A stretch of DNA of 13,071 nucleotides, from assembly GCA_002441545.1 (NCBI GenBank), contig DJWL01000074.1, positions 22,075 through 35,145 of the forward strand, written 5' to 3'. Shown here in pieces: positions 1-7,461 of this stretch (its first letter is position 1; the number at the start of each line of letters is the position of its first letter). Below the pieces are notes generated by a model, which saw only the letters and a program-made list of their open reading frames with translations, did not search any database and was not told the DNA's origin. The position numbers and the translations under genes were made by a program. Origin of the DNA: Flavobacteriaceae bacterium UBA6231. GTDB lineage: Bacteria > Bacteroidota > Bacteroidia > Flavobacteriales > Flavobacteriaceae.

Positions 1-1142
1 AAGATGGTGATTATGTAGAAAAAGACCAAGCAATAGCTGAGGTAGATAGTGATAAAGCTACTCTTGAACTTCCTGCAGAAGCAAGTGGAATCATTACATT
101 AAAAGCCGAAGAAGGAGATGCTGTAGCTGTTGGTGCAATTGTTTGTTTAATTGATACAAGCGCAGCAAAGCCAGAAGGAGATGCTCCAAAGGAAGAAAAG
201 AAAGAAGAAGCTCCAAAAGTTGAACCTTCTAAATCAGTTCTACCAAAAGAAGTTGAGAAAACATATGCAACAGGAAGTGCAAGTCCTGCTGCCAAAAAGA
301 TTTTAGCTGAAAAAGGAATGGCTTCATCAGAAGTTAAAGGCACAGGAAAAGACGGTAGAGTTACTAAAGAAGATGCTGTAAATGCAACACCTTCTATGGG
401 AACGCCAACAGGAGGGAACAGAGGAACAACCAGAACCAAATTATCAATGCTTCGTCGTAAAGTAGCAGAGCGTTTGGTGGAAGCAAAAAATACTACAGCC
501 ATGTTAACAACCTTTAATGAAGTTGATATGTCTCCAATTTTTGCTTTAAGAAATGAATATAAAGAAGCATTTAAAGACAAGCACAATGTTGGTTTAGGTT
601 TTATGAGTTTCTTTTCATTAGCAGTTGTAAGAGCATTAAAAATGTATCCTGCTGTTAACTCAATGATAGATGATAAGGAAATGATTACTTACGATTTTTG
701 TGATATTAGTATTGCGGTTTCTGGACCAAAAGGATTGATGGTTCCAGTTATGAGAAACGTAGAAAACATGACCTTTAGAGGTGTTGAAGCTGAGGTGAAA
801 AGACTAGCGCTTCGTGCTCGTGATGGACAAATAACTGTTGATGAAATGACAGGAGGAACATTTACTATATCAAATGGAGGTGTTTTTGGAAGCATGTTAT
901 CAACCCCAATTATAAACCCACCACAAAGTGGCATTTTAGGAATGCATAATATTGTGGAACGACCAGTTGCAATACAAGGTAAAGTAGAAATCCGTCCGAT
1001 AATGTATGTTGCTTTATCTTATGACCATAGAATTATTGATGGTAAAGAAAGCGTTGGGTTTTTAGTAGCTGTAAAAGAAGCATTAGAAAACCCTATTGAA
1101 TTGTTAATGAACAATGATGTAAAAAAAGCTTTAGAGCTATAA
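1..1142 (+). CDS. odhB: 2-oxoglutarate dehydrogenase E2 component (dihydrolipoyllysine succinyltransferase), 5'-truncated
   Basis: This is the 3' part of the gene; the reading frame enters at base 3, already inside the lipoyl domain. E2o transfers the succinyl group from the lipoyl arm to CoA in the TCA-cycle 2-oxoglutarate dehydrogenase complex, in the cytoplasm. Visible in order: the lipoyl site in VDSDKATLEL, with the modified lysine at bases 54-56; an Ala/Pro/Lys/Glu-rich linker (about 165-260); a peripheral E1/E3-binding domain (SPAAKKILAEKG to GKDGRVTKEDA, about 280-385); and the CoA-acyltransferase core ending with the catalytic SYDHRIIDG motif (about 1017-1043). The core, with GILGMHNIVERPV and the GKESVGFLV run, reads as OdhB rather than pyruvate dehydrogenase E2. 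Only one lipoyl domain is visible, as is usual for E2o. The gene ends at a strong terminator, so it is the last gene of its unit. The E1 gene is probably upstream, outside the window. Confidence 0.95.
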   Translation, partial: DGDYVEKDQAIAEVDSDKATLELPAEASGIITLKAEEGDAVAVGAIVCLIDTSAAKPEGDAPKEEKKEEAPKVEPSKSVLPKEVEKTYATGSASPAAKKILAEKGMASSEVKGTGKDGRVTKEDAVNATPSMGTPTGGNRGTTRTKLSMLRRKVAERLVEAKNTTAMLTTFNEVDMSPIFALRNEYKEAFKDKHNVGLGFMSFFSLAVVRALKMYPAVNSMIDDKEMITYDFCDISIAVSGPKGLMVPVMRNVENMTFRGVEAEVKRLALRARDGQITVDEMTGGTFTISNGGVFGSMLSTPIINPPQSGILGMHNIVERPVAIQGKVEIRPIMYVALSYDHRIIDGKESVGFLVAVKEALENPIELLMNNDVKKALEL

Positions 1143-1159
1143 TAAAATTTTCTTGTAAT

Positions 1160-1198
1160 AAAAAAAGGAGAGTTTCTACAATAACTCTCCTTTTTTTT
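1160..1198. terminator. bidirectional intrinsic terminator downstream of odhB
   Basis: A perfect 8-bp stem, GGAGAGTT (1167-1174) with AACTCTCC (1183-1190), encloses an 8-nt loop. It is flanked by seven A on the left and eight T on the right, so it gives a U-tract on either strand. It closes odhB on + and can also end the short minus-strand microprotein gene at 1214-1315. Confidence 0.9.
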
Positions 1199-1213
1199 AA
1201 CATATAACATTAA

Positions 1214-1315
1214 CTAAAAAAAATTAACAATAATATTAATTGCTATAACAAGAATAATTAATATAACTAAGCTAATTGTGAAGTATTTATCTAAACTATT
1301 ACTAGTATTATTCAT
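1214..1315 (-). CDS. 33-aa single-pass membrane microprotein, unknown function
   Basis: A 33-codon frame with an ATG at 1313-1315 and a TAG stop at 1214-1216. The product has a short polar N-terminus (MNNTSNSLDKYFT) followed by about 18-20 almost wholly aliphatic residues (ISLVILIILVIAI...) ending NIIVNFF, so it is probably one inner-membrane helix with hardly any tail. I do not recognise a family. In its favour: it fills a gap between convergent terminators, the odhB terminator gives it a U-tract 15-50 nt after its stop, and a hydrophobic composition this uniform is uncommon by chance. Against it: no Shine-Dalgarno sequence or clear promoter, and AT-rich spacer DNA is naturally biased to Ile/Leu/Val/Asn codons. 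It resembles the microprotein at 7198-7287 only in size and hydrophobicity. Confidence 0.45.
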   Translation of the reverse strand: MNNTSNSLDKYFTISLVILIILVIAINIIVNFF

Positions 1316-1359
1316 GATTTAAAAATTTACTTAAGGCTTTTCAAATTCTTTAATTGAAA

Positions 1360-1384
1360 ACTCTGTGCCATTACAACACAGAGT
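1360..1384. repeat. inverted repeat, possible hairpin upstream of the 33-aa gene
   Basis: ACTCTGTG (1360-1367) and CACAGAGT (1377-1384) are perfect 8-nt inverted arms around a 9-nt loop. On the minus strand the stem is followed only by TTTTC, so it is at best a weak terminator. It could equally be a 5'-leader hairpin of the microprotein transcript. Confidence 0.5.
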
Positions 1385-1427
1385 CTTCGTAAATTCTCCC
1401 TAAGAATTAATTAATAGCAATGTAAAG

Positions 1428-1442
1428 GTATGTCATACATAC
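1428..1442. promoter_or_regulatory. 15-bp palindrome, possible operator
   Basis: GTATGT-CAT-ACATAC is a perfect 6+3+6 inverted repeat lying beside the operon terminator and upstream (on minus) of the 33-aa gene. The symmetry suits a dimeric DNA-binding protein, but a single copy in AT-rich DNA is weak evidence. Confidence 0.25.
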
Positions 1443-1447
1443 GTAAT

Positions 1448-1474
1448 AAAAAATACGCACTTGTGCGTATTTTT
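1448..1474. terminator. terminator of the CHAT/response-regulator operon
   Basis: AATACGCAC and GTGCGTATT pair around TT (in practice a 7-bp ATACGCA/TGCGTAT stem with a CTTG tetraloop). Six A on the left become a U-tract for minus-strand transcripts, and five T on the right serve + transcripts. It touches the stop codon of the response-regulator gene (1474-1476), so it marks the 3' end of the minus-strand operon. Confidence 0.85.
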
Positions 1475-2100
1475 CAAAAATATTTTTTGTGAAGATTAGC
1501 CCATATTAAAAGAGAAGTTGGCTTATTATCTAAATCAAGTTTGGCTATAATATGGCTTCTGTGTTTATGAATGGTTTTAATTGAAACTGATAATTCGCTA
1601 GCTATTTCTTGGCTTGTATTATTTTCAGCTACTAAAGAAAGAATTTTTCTTTCTGTTTTAGTGAGAGTTTCTATTATGTCTAAATTAGGTTTTGTTATTT
1701 CTAAAATGTCTTTTAAATCTTCACTAAAATAAGGTTTTCCTTTTAAAACATTTTTAATACAAATTTCAATTTCTTCAATGGCAAATTCTTTTAAAATATA
1801 ACCATATACATTAAATTCTTTTGCCTTTAGAAATAATTCTTCTTCCTTGTCAAAGGTTATTAAGATAATTTTGGTATCAATATTATTTTTCTTGCATTCT
1901 TCAGCTATTTCCAAACCTGATTTATGAGGCATTCTAATGTCTAAAATTGCAATATCTGGTTTTAATTTTACAATTAAATTATAAGCACTGTTTCCATCTT
2001 CAGCAATGCCGATAATGTTAAAATCTTTTGAAATCAAAAAATCCTTTAATCCTCTTAGCATTAAGGGGTGATCGTCTGCAATTACAATATTTATGGCCAT
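1474..2100 (-). CDS. NarL/LuxR-family two-component response regulator
   Basis: The 208-aa product has a receiver domain (about 1-120) with the acidic pair D9-D10, the phospho-acceptor D54 in AILDIRMPHKSG, T82 and the conserved K104, so it should be phosphorylatable. A C-terminal LuxR-type helix-turn-helix (about 145-205) follows: LTKTERKILSLVAEN, then the recognition helix in SVSIKTIHKHRSHI. Length and order are standard for the family, which binds DNA as phosphorylated dimers. It is the last gene of the minus-strand operon, 60 nt after the retropepsin-like gene with no terminator between, and it ends at a strong hairpin. No histidine kinase is present in the window, so the partner is elsewhere or the protein is an orphan. 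The ATG at 2098-2100 is chosen because the receiver domain begins at once (INIVIADDHPL). Confidence 0.93.
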   Translation of the reverse strand: MAINIVIADDHPLMLRGLKDFLISKDFNIIGIAEDGNSAYNLIVKLKPDIAILDIRMPHKSGLEIAEECKKNNIDTKIILITFDKEEELFLKAKEFNVYGYILKEFAIEEIEICIKNVLKGKPYFSEDLKDILEITKPNLDIIETLTKTERKILSLVAENNTSQEIASELSVSIKTIHKHRSHIIAKLDLDNKPTSLLIWANLHKKYF

Positions 2101-2160
2101 TAAGCTATCTGAGGGATTACTATTAATTCTCTGTTAAATTTAATGATAATTAATTTTTTT

Positions 2161-2604
2161 TCACTCTTTTAAGTACAAATATTTTTTTTTATAATCTATT
2201 ACTGCTTTAGCTTTTTTTAAAATATCTGCGCCAATTATGCCATCAACAGGTTTTGAGTTATGATTGATTAATGCAGAGTTTACATGCGTTAGATTAAATA
2301 AAATGAGAGCTACATTTTTTTCTTTCCAAGAACCAATCTTTAAATTGTTCTTTTTTGAAACTTGTGTTTCCATATCTGTAGCACCAGCTCCAGCAGCTTT
2401 AATTAATGAATCTTCTGCTACTAATTTAAAAGTATTAATAGCTTCAAAGCCGACACATGAACTTGAAGCGCCAGTGTCTAAAATAAACAAACCTTTCACA
2501 CCATTTATGGTAGCCAATATTTCAAAATGATTGGTTTTGGTAAGTTTAAGTTTTACTTTGGTATAACCTTTTTCAAGAAGGAAACCGTTAAGGGATTGTG
2601 ACAT
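2161..2604 (-). CDS. retropepsin-like aspartic protease
   Basis: The 147-aa protein is of the clan AA single-lobe type. Active site: LFILDTGASSS, with D43-T44-G45 followed by A46-S47-S48. A Gly-rich flap-like stretch AGAGATDM (71-78) and the late family motif IIGADILKK followed by AVIDY (about 123-138) are also present. Such enzymes act as homodimers, each subunit giving one Asp. There is no signal peptide or membrane segment, so a cytoplasmic location is likely, unlike the exported CHAT protein encoded just before it. The start codon (2602-2604) lies inside the 3' end of the CHAT gene with a 17-nt overlap, which suggests translational coupling. Substrates are unknown. The protease assignment rests on the DTG and GADIL motifs and is fairly safe for the fold, but activity is inferred. 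Confidence 0.85.
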   Translation of the reverse strand: MSQSLNGFLLEKGYTKVKLKLTKTNHFEILATINGVKGLFILDTGASSSCVGFEAINTFKLVAEDSLIKAAGAGATDMETQVSKKNNLKIGSWKEKNVALILFNLTHVNSALINHNSKPVDGIIGADILKKAKAVIDYKKKYLYLKE

Positions 2605-5149
2605 GTTTGTTCAATTTCAGGATTAAAAATAAGACAAGAATAACAATTAATATACCAATAATTACATAAAATATGGGGCTCTTTGATTTTTCTTGATTAA
2701 GTGAACCATAGTACACAAAAGCGCTCCAGTAATAGGGCGACTTTTTTACATTGCTAATGGACTTGTTTTCCAGATATTCAATTTTTGAATTATGATTGGC
2801 AATAAAAGCACACTGATTGCTGTTGTAATTTTTATAAAATGATTGCATGATTTGAGAGGTTGACAAATCATTGATTTGCCATAACGAGAACAGTAGGTTT
2901 TTTACTCCAGCATATTGAAATCCCCGAGCAATGCTCATGGCACCTTCCCCTTTGTAAAGTTTGCCTATCCCCGTTTCACAAGCACTTAAAACCACTAAAT
3001 CAAATTTTAAATTTAAACCGTACAGTTCATGTAAAGACATGGTATCGTCATAAAAGGAAATAGTGGCAGGATTGACAAAATCACCACTATTGGCATGTGT
3101 GGACAAATGTAAAATGCTGTAGTTTTGAGCATTTTTAATAAAATTGCTTTTGGATGCTTGAGAATTCATGAACAATGTGGCATCCATTTCTTTTTGTATA
3201 GCGTTAGCTTCATCTATTGAATAGGTCAGTGTTTGTTCCTTGTTTTTAAATACAGGAAAAAAACCGAGTAACCTATTGTTTTTATTAGAATCAACATTTT
3301 TTAAATAAAACAATACACTAGAATTATAAGCTATACCACGGCTTTTAACCACAAAAGGCATTTTAGGGAATGATGTTGTATTGGTTTTTGATGATAATAA
3401 TGACTCAAAAGGAATAAAATTTAATATGCCATCTGGTATTACAATATTATTTTTACTGTTTGAAACACTATTGAATCTGAGTAGTTTAAACAAGTTAAAT
3501 GCCTGCACGGTAAAAGCATTGATATTATTATTTATGTTGGAAGCATTATCAAAAAGATGAATAAAATTGATAATATGTTGTTTTGTGTCAGCAGTTAGTG
3601 GTATGTTATTTAATGTTATGGTATTATTTGAAATGATAAATTGATAGATGGAATTTTTGCCATAAAAATATTCAACCAATTGCGCGTGGTCTTTTTTTAA
3701 TTGTTCTTGAAGTTTGCTTATTGATACACTGTTACTGTTTGTTATTGGATACTTTTTTGATATAGCTTCATGTAATGATTTAAGTTTGACGGATATAGCA
3801 CTTAATGCTTTGCTTAAGGTGTTTATTTTTGAAGTTTGTGAGTTTCCTAATTGTTCTTTGACCAATAAACTGGTAACCCGTTCCTGTTCTTTTAAAAGGT
3901 TAAATTCTTTAATGAGTAAGCTGTCATTGGGAAACTGTTGAAGCAGTGTTTTTTTTTGTGATAGTTCTTTTAATACTGATGCTTTATTGTTTTCTGCATA
4001 TTGAAAGGCCTTGATTAAGCAAGTTGTGTCTTTGGTCAGGTTGAATTCTCTATACAGAATGTCGATGCAGGTTTCGCTTCTAATTCTATCAGCGGCTTGG
4101 TTTTGTAATTTGTTTTCTTGTGAAGTCCAATTGTTTTGCAATAATCCCGAAACATAAAAACTCAAATCTAGACTCTTTAAAGCCGCCTCGCTATCCGTTT
4201 GAAGGGTTGCATACAAATCAAAAATATCAATAAATGTGTTTTCGGCATACAGAGCATCTTTATTGGGTAACCCATCCTCATTAAAGTTGGGTAACAATGT
4301 CTTGATTGCCTTTTTAAGATTTGTAAAAGCACCATCTGGATCTTTGAGCAGAAAATGTAATTGAGCTTCTTGGAAATAGGCTTTAGCCACATCTCTTGCT
4401 GATATTTGCGGGTCTTTAAAAAGCGATGCCTTTACGTTCTTAAAATAGGTCAGTGCTTTAGTATAATTTCCTTTTTCAAATGCTATTTTATATTTTGCTA
4501 TATCATCCAAACTACTAGGGACATCTTCAGTGTTGGATATGAGGCCAAGAGCAATTTGGCTGTTTAAATGGATTGATTTTAGTTTTTGCCTTTGAGATTG
4601 ATTGATGTCAGGTTCGTCAAGATAGCTTTCAGTAATTTTTAAAACCATTTCTTGCTTCCCGATGGTTTGGTAAAGGATTGCAAGATTAATGGCGCCACTT
4701 GTTTGTTGCACTTTATTATTGTTGTTTTTGGCCAAAAAGATATATTGGTTAATGGTACTGACCGCATTGGTATAATCGCCAGTTTTGGTGTATAGGTTTC
4801 CCAAAGGTTTTAGGCAACTTTCAATAATATCAAAATCAGAAAGGCTTGAAAGTTTGTTATCGTCAAATCTTTTTAGAGCATCTTCATAGGTGGTAATTGC
4901 CTCTTTTAATTTTGACCGTTTATTCAGATAATACCCTTTATTGCATTGTAAAAACACCAGTGCCAATTGTTCATCTTTCGTTTTTACTAGGGTTTTAAAT
5001 GAAGTTTCTTTTTGCGTTAATAATTTTAAAGAAGCATCATTTTTATTGCTGATAAAATTTTCTGCTGCCCGGTAAATGTCTTCTTCCAAATTTTGGGAAA
5101 AAGCCATGCCACAAACAAAACATATTAGCAAACTAATTTGGTGCTTCAT
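2588..5149 (-). CDS. exported TPR-CHAT (caspase-like) protein with C-terminal membrane anchor
   Basis: An 853-aa protein with four parts. (1) A signal peptide, residues 1-18, with cleavage likely after MAFS. (2) An alpha-helical TPR-type region, about 20-390; recognisable units lie near 63-97, 109-143, 152-179, 219-245 and 254-288, followed by a helical, possibly coiled stretch at 390-490. (3) A CHAT domain, about 480-815: VIPDGILNFIPFESLL (570-585), ILHLSTHANSGD with the presumed catalytic H685, and LVVLSACETG with the presumed nucleophile C724. KGEGAMSIARGF and PYYWSAFVYYG follow as usual. Both dyad residues are present, so it may be an active clan CD cysteine peptidase. (4) One transmembrane helix, 825-845, with a short basic tail. 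This topology puts TPR and CHAT in the periplasm. The gene starts 12 nt after the PKD/barrel gene and overlaps the retropepsin gene. Its substrate is unknown. Confidence 0.92.
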   Translation of the reverse strand: MKHQISLLICFVCGMAFSQNLEEDIYRAAENFISNKNDASLKLLTQKETSFKTLVKTKDEQLALVFLQCNKGYYLNKRSKLKEAITTYEDALKRFDDNKLSSLSDFDIIESCLKPLGNLYTKTGDYTNAVSTINQYIFLAKNNNNKVQQTSGAINLAILYQTIGKQEMVLKITESYLDEPDINQSQRQKLKSIHLNSQIALGLISNTEDVPSSLDDIAKYKIAFEKGNYTKALTYFKNVKASLFKDPQISARDVAKAYFQEAQLHFLLKDPDGAFTNLKKAIKTLLPNFNEDGLPNKDALYAENTFIDIFDLYATLQTDSEAALKSLDLSFYVSGLLQNNWTSQENKLQNQAADRIRSETCIDILYREFNLTKDTTCLIKAFQYAENNKASVLKELSQKKTLLQQFPNDSLLIKEFNLLKEQERVTSLLVKEQLGNSQTSKINTLSKALSAISVKLKSLHEAISKKYPITNSNSVSISKLQEQLKKDHAQLVEYFYGKNSIYQFIISNNTITLNNIPLTADTKQHIINFIHLFDNASNINNNINAFTVQAFNLFKLLRFNSVSNSKNNIVIPDGILNFIPFESLLSSKTNTTSFPKMPFVVKSRGIAYNSSVLFYLKNVDSNKNNRLLGFFPVFKNKEQTLTYSIDEANAIQKEMDATLFMNSQASKSNFIKNAQNYSILHLSTHANSGDFVNPATISFYDDTMSLHELYGLNLKFDLVVLSACETGIGKLYKGEGAMSIARGFQYAGVKNLLFSLWQINDLSTSQIMQSFYKNYNSNQCAFIANHNSKIEYLENKSISNVKKSPYYWSAFVYYGSLNQEKSKSPIFYVIIGILIVILVLFLILKLNKHVTIP

Positions 5150-5161
5150 AATTAATAAACC

Positions 5162-7117
5162 TTAGAATTTCCAGATAGCATAGAATTGCCAATAATTGAA
5201 ATTGTTTTTAAAGTTCATGACATAACGTATACCTAAACTAGGGCCAATTCTGGCAAATCCCCCAGTGACTTCAAAGAGCAATCCGGTTTTTAGATTAGTA
5301 AACGAATTGGTTTTGTTAGTCTTGTCTTCTTTTGAACTTATTACAGGATTGGTTGGGTCTAATCCTTCAAATTGCTCAACCAAAATAGTTTGTTGCTGTT
5401 TTTCGCTCACAGAAATGGTGTTTTGTAAACCGGTACCTAGTCCTATAAAATTATTGACATTATACCGAACTAAAACAGGAACATCCCAATCTATATTTTT
5501 ATACGAAGTATTGGTTGTTGTTCGTTGTAAATACCGAAAGCCTTGAGCATCTTGTATAAACTCGTCTTTTACGGTAGTTTTAGCATCGTAATGATGAAAA
5601 TTGTTCATCAGTTCAACTTGCCAATACCAACGGTACGATTTGTAAGGTGATAGCGTTGCCCCCAAGAAATAGCTTTCAGAATTTTTTAAATTACTAAATG
5701 AATTATAGCCAACCTTTGCGCCAATGGAAATGCCGGGCAAAAACCGCGTGGTGGAATAATTGGTAATAATGGGATCGTTTTTATCAAAAATGATAGCGGT
5801 TTTGCTCTTTGTTTTTTTCTTGTGAAAGTCTTTGGCAAACTTAATGTTATATTTTACAAAGCCTTTGGTAGAATCATAGTCCTTTACGTTTTTTTGCTCG
5901 CTTCCTGGCAAATAAATATTTTTAAACGTAAAGATAGCCTGAGTATCTGTAAAGGTGGTGTCTAAACAACTGTATGATACTTCATGTTTCGGACAGATGT
6001 CACATTTAGGATACATATCTGTAACCTTTAATGTAGATTTATCAAGCATGTCTGGAATATCGGTTTTTAATTGAATGGTATGGGCTGGGCCTTCACCATT
6101 GTTTTGAAACTTGATTTTATATTTTAAAGTTTTAAAGCGCACCAATCTATAATTCATAATGGTACCATTTGATGACATTTTATTGGGATCGTGAGAAGTT
6201 ACAATTTCCATTTCCATGTCTTTTACCTTGTGGTTATCATAATTGGAATCGGGCACATAAATACCTCGTACCGAAATAATGGCACTGGTATCCTTAACCA
6301 TTTCTGACGTTGTTTTCAAGCTGAAGAAGATATTGCGTTCTTCCTTGGGTTGCATGTTATCAAATTCCAGAAGGCTCCAGTTTTTGTAAAGGGACTTAGA
6401 TTGTTCAATGGTCAATGGAAGATTTGTTTTTTCGGTTGAATCTTGCATAACAGTTCTCATGTTTATAAATGCATTGTTTGAAGTGGCCAAATAGGTGCCA
6501 TCGTCATCAATGTTATTAGTGAACACAAAATCCGTGACTGAATTGGTTTTTTCGTTATGATAGGTTCTTGTGTCTATCAGATCAAAATTATTGGTTTTGA
6601 ATTTTTGTTCATTGTAAAACAAATAAAGCTTGCCGTTAGTTGTATAGTTTTTAGGATTTTTATAGCTTAAAATAACCACAAACTCTTCATTGGGAACGGG
6701 TTCTCTGTTTCGTTTCAAAATAAAATCCTCATCCATTGAAGCCGTCTCATTATATGGTGTAGAAACACTATTTATAGCTATTTTTTTTGGCCTTGTTGTA
6801 GGAGGCTTGCCAGTATCATAATTATTGGTAGCCCATAATTTAATATCATAGTCACCTTCTTTTTTATAGATGTGCTTTGGGTTTTTATCAGTGCTGTAAT
6901 GGCCGTCACCAAATTCCCAGTAATAGGTGTAAAATGCCTTAGGAGCACCAGCAATTTGGTTTAAAGTGGGTGTTTCGGGTGTAAAAATAACCTCATTACC
7001 AGTAGTTGTATTTTTAATGGTTGCAACTCGTGTTATCGTATCGTTTACAACTGGTTTTTGCGCATAACTGCAAACACTAATTAAAAATAAACATAGAAAA
7101 GTAAACTGTTTGTTCAT
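5162..7117 (-). CDS. exported PKD-domain protein with C-terminal outer-membrane beta-barrel
   Basis: The 651-aa product starts with a signal peptide (1-19, ending SVCSYA, then Q20). A PKD-type beta-sandwich follows (about 32-100) with the hallmark YYWEFGDGHYS (67-72 is WEFGDG) and the GDYDIKLWATN strand. The middle (about 120-450) is beta-rich and contains a DUF11-like stretch (FQNNGEGPAHTIQLKTDIPD) plus a Cys-rich segment, CDICPKHEVSYSC, with a CxxC. From about residue 456 the alternating aromatic/Gly pattern (GISIGAKVGYN, RWYWQVELMNNF, WDVPVLVRYN, ending WQFYAIWKF with terminal Phe) fits an 8-stranded-type outer-membrane barrel. I infer a surface or periplasm-facing sensor or structural protein anchored in the outer membrane. 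It is first in the operon, followed 12 nt later by the CHAT gene. PKD domains usually bind proteins or glycans; no ligand can be read here. Confidence 0.82.
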   Translation of the reverse strand: MNKQFTFLCLFLISVCSYAQKPVVNDTITRVATIKNTTTGNEVIFTPETPTLNQIAGAPKAFYTYYWEFGDGHYSTDKNPKHIYKKEGDYDIKLWATNNYDTGKPPTTRPKKIAINSVSTPYNETASMDEDFILKRNREPVPNEEFVVILSYKNPKNYTTNGKLYLFYNEQKFKTNNFDLIDTRTYHNEKTNSVTDFVFTNNIDDDGTYLATSNNAFINMRTVMQDSTEKTNLPLTIEQSKSLYKNWSLLEFDNMQPKEERNIFFSLKTTSEMVKDTSAIISVRGIYVPDSNYDNHKVKDMEMEIVTSHDPNKMSSNGTIMNYRLVRFKTLKYKIKFQNNGEGPAHTIQLKTDIPDMLDKSTLKVTDMYPKCDICPKHEVSYSCLDTTFTDTQAIFTFKNIYLPGSEQKNVKDYDSTKGFVKYNIKFAKDFHKKKTKSKTAIIFDKNDPIITNYSTTRFLPGISIGAKVGYNSFSNLKNSESYFLGATLSPYKSYRWYWQVELMNNFHHYDAKTTVKDEFIQDAQGFRYLQRTTTNTSYKNIDWDVPVLVRYNVNNFIGLGTGLQNTISVSEKQQQTILVEQFEGLDPTNPVISSKEDKTNKTNSFTNLKTGLLFEVTGGFARIGPSLGIRYVMNFKNNFNYWQFYAIWKF

Positions 7118-7139
7118 GTTAATGAAGTTTAATAAGTTT

Positions 7140-7167
7140 TAAATATACAAAAAGTGACATTTATCAA
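7140..7167 (-). promoter_or_regulatory. possible housekeeping promoter of the PKD-CHAT-retropepsin-RR operon
   Basis: On the minus strand, TTG (7165-7167), 17 nt, then TATATTTA (7140-7147) matches the Bacteroidota -33 TTG / -7 TAnnTTTG pattern except for the last base. It would start transcription about 15-20 nt before the ATG at 7117. The DNA is very AT-rich, so chance matches are common. Confidence 0.35.
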
Positions 7168-7197
7168 ATTACTTTATTAGGCGTCTGTTTTTGATTG

Positions 7198-7287
7198 CTA
7201 TACATTAATCAATATAATAACTATGTTGGCACACAGTATTAATACAATAATGCAAACTATGATGAATATAAAAACAAACTTTTTCAT
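7198..7287 (-). CDS. 29-aa membrane microprotein under a putative local-sigma promoter
   Basis: A 29-codon frame with an ATG at 7285-7287 and TAG at 7198-7200. The peptide begins MKKF, is then almost wholly hydrophobic (IFIIVCIIVLILC..., IVIILINV) and contains two cysteines. This is a single transmembrane helix with a basic N-terminus (N-in) and essentially no soluble part; it could also be read as an uncleaved signal-anchor. The strongest support is that a copy of the four-site promoter motif lies exactly upstream (7306-7336), leaving 18 nt between the -10-like box and the ATG, as at the three exported-protein genes. No Shine-Dalgarno is obvious (AAAAAGAAC is nearby). No terminator is seen before the PKD gene 80 nt downstream, so its transcript might run into the CHAT operon. 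No family is recognised. Confidence 0.6.
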   Translation of the reverse strand: MKKFVFIFIIVCIIVLILCANIVIILINV

Positions 7288-7305
7288 GATGTTCTTTTTA
7301 TACTG

Positions 7306-7336
7306 TTATATCAACATAGTCGGTGTTTTGTTACCT
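7306..7336 (-). promoter_or_regulatory. putative ECF-sigma promoter, site A (29-aa microprotein)
   Basis: On the minus strand, AGGTAACAAA (7327-7336), 12 nt, then TTGATATAA (7306-7314), ending 18 nt before the ATG at 7287. It has the same spacing as sites B, C and D. The AAC in the upstream box is typical of -35 elements read by ECF sigma factors. Confidence 0.65.
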
Positions 7337-7398
7337 GATGTGTTAGACTAAAACCAAAAAATGAAATCCAGACCCTTTTGATAATTCTTAAATGAATT

Positions 7399-7431
7399 AA
7401 AAAAAATCCCAGAAACCGAAGTCTCTGGGAT
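7399..7431 (-). terminator. intrinsic terminator after the 325-aa lipoprotein gene
   Basis: ATCCCAGA (7406-7413) and TCTGGGAT (7424-7431) form a perfect 8-bp stem around a 10-nt loop. On the minus strand it is followed by eight U (from the A-run 7399-7406). It lies 30 nt after the stop of the gene ending at 7462, so that gene is insulated from the microprotein and CHAT operon. Confidence 0.88.
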
Positions 7432-7461
7432 AACAAGTAGGTAAGTACTAAGAGCAGATAA

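Noticed and set aside
11..586. Long open frame on the minus strand opposite odhB
   Set aside because: It lies wholly antisense to a clear odhB reading frame with lipoyl and binding-domain motifs, and its Ser/Ala/Phe-rich translation has no recognisable features; a shadow frame.
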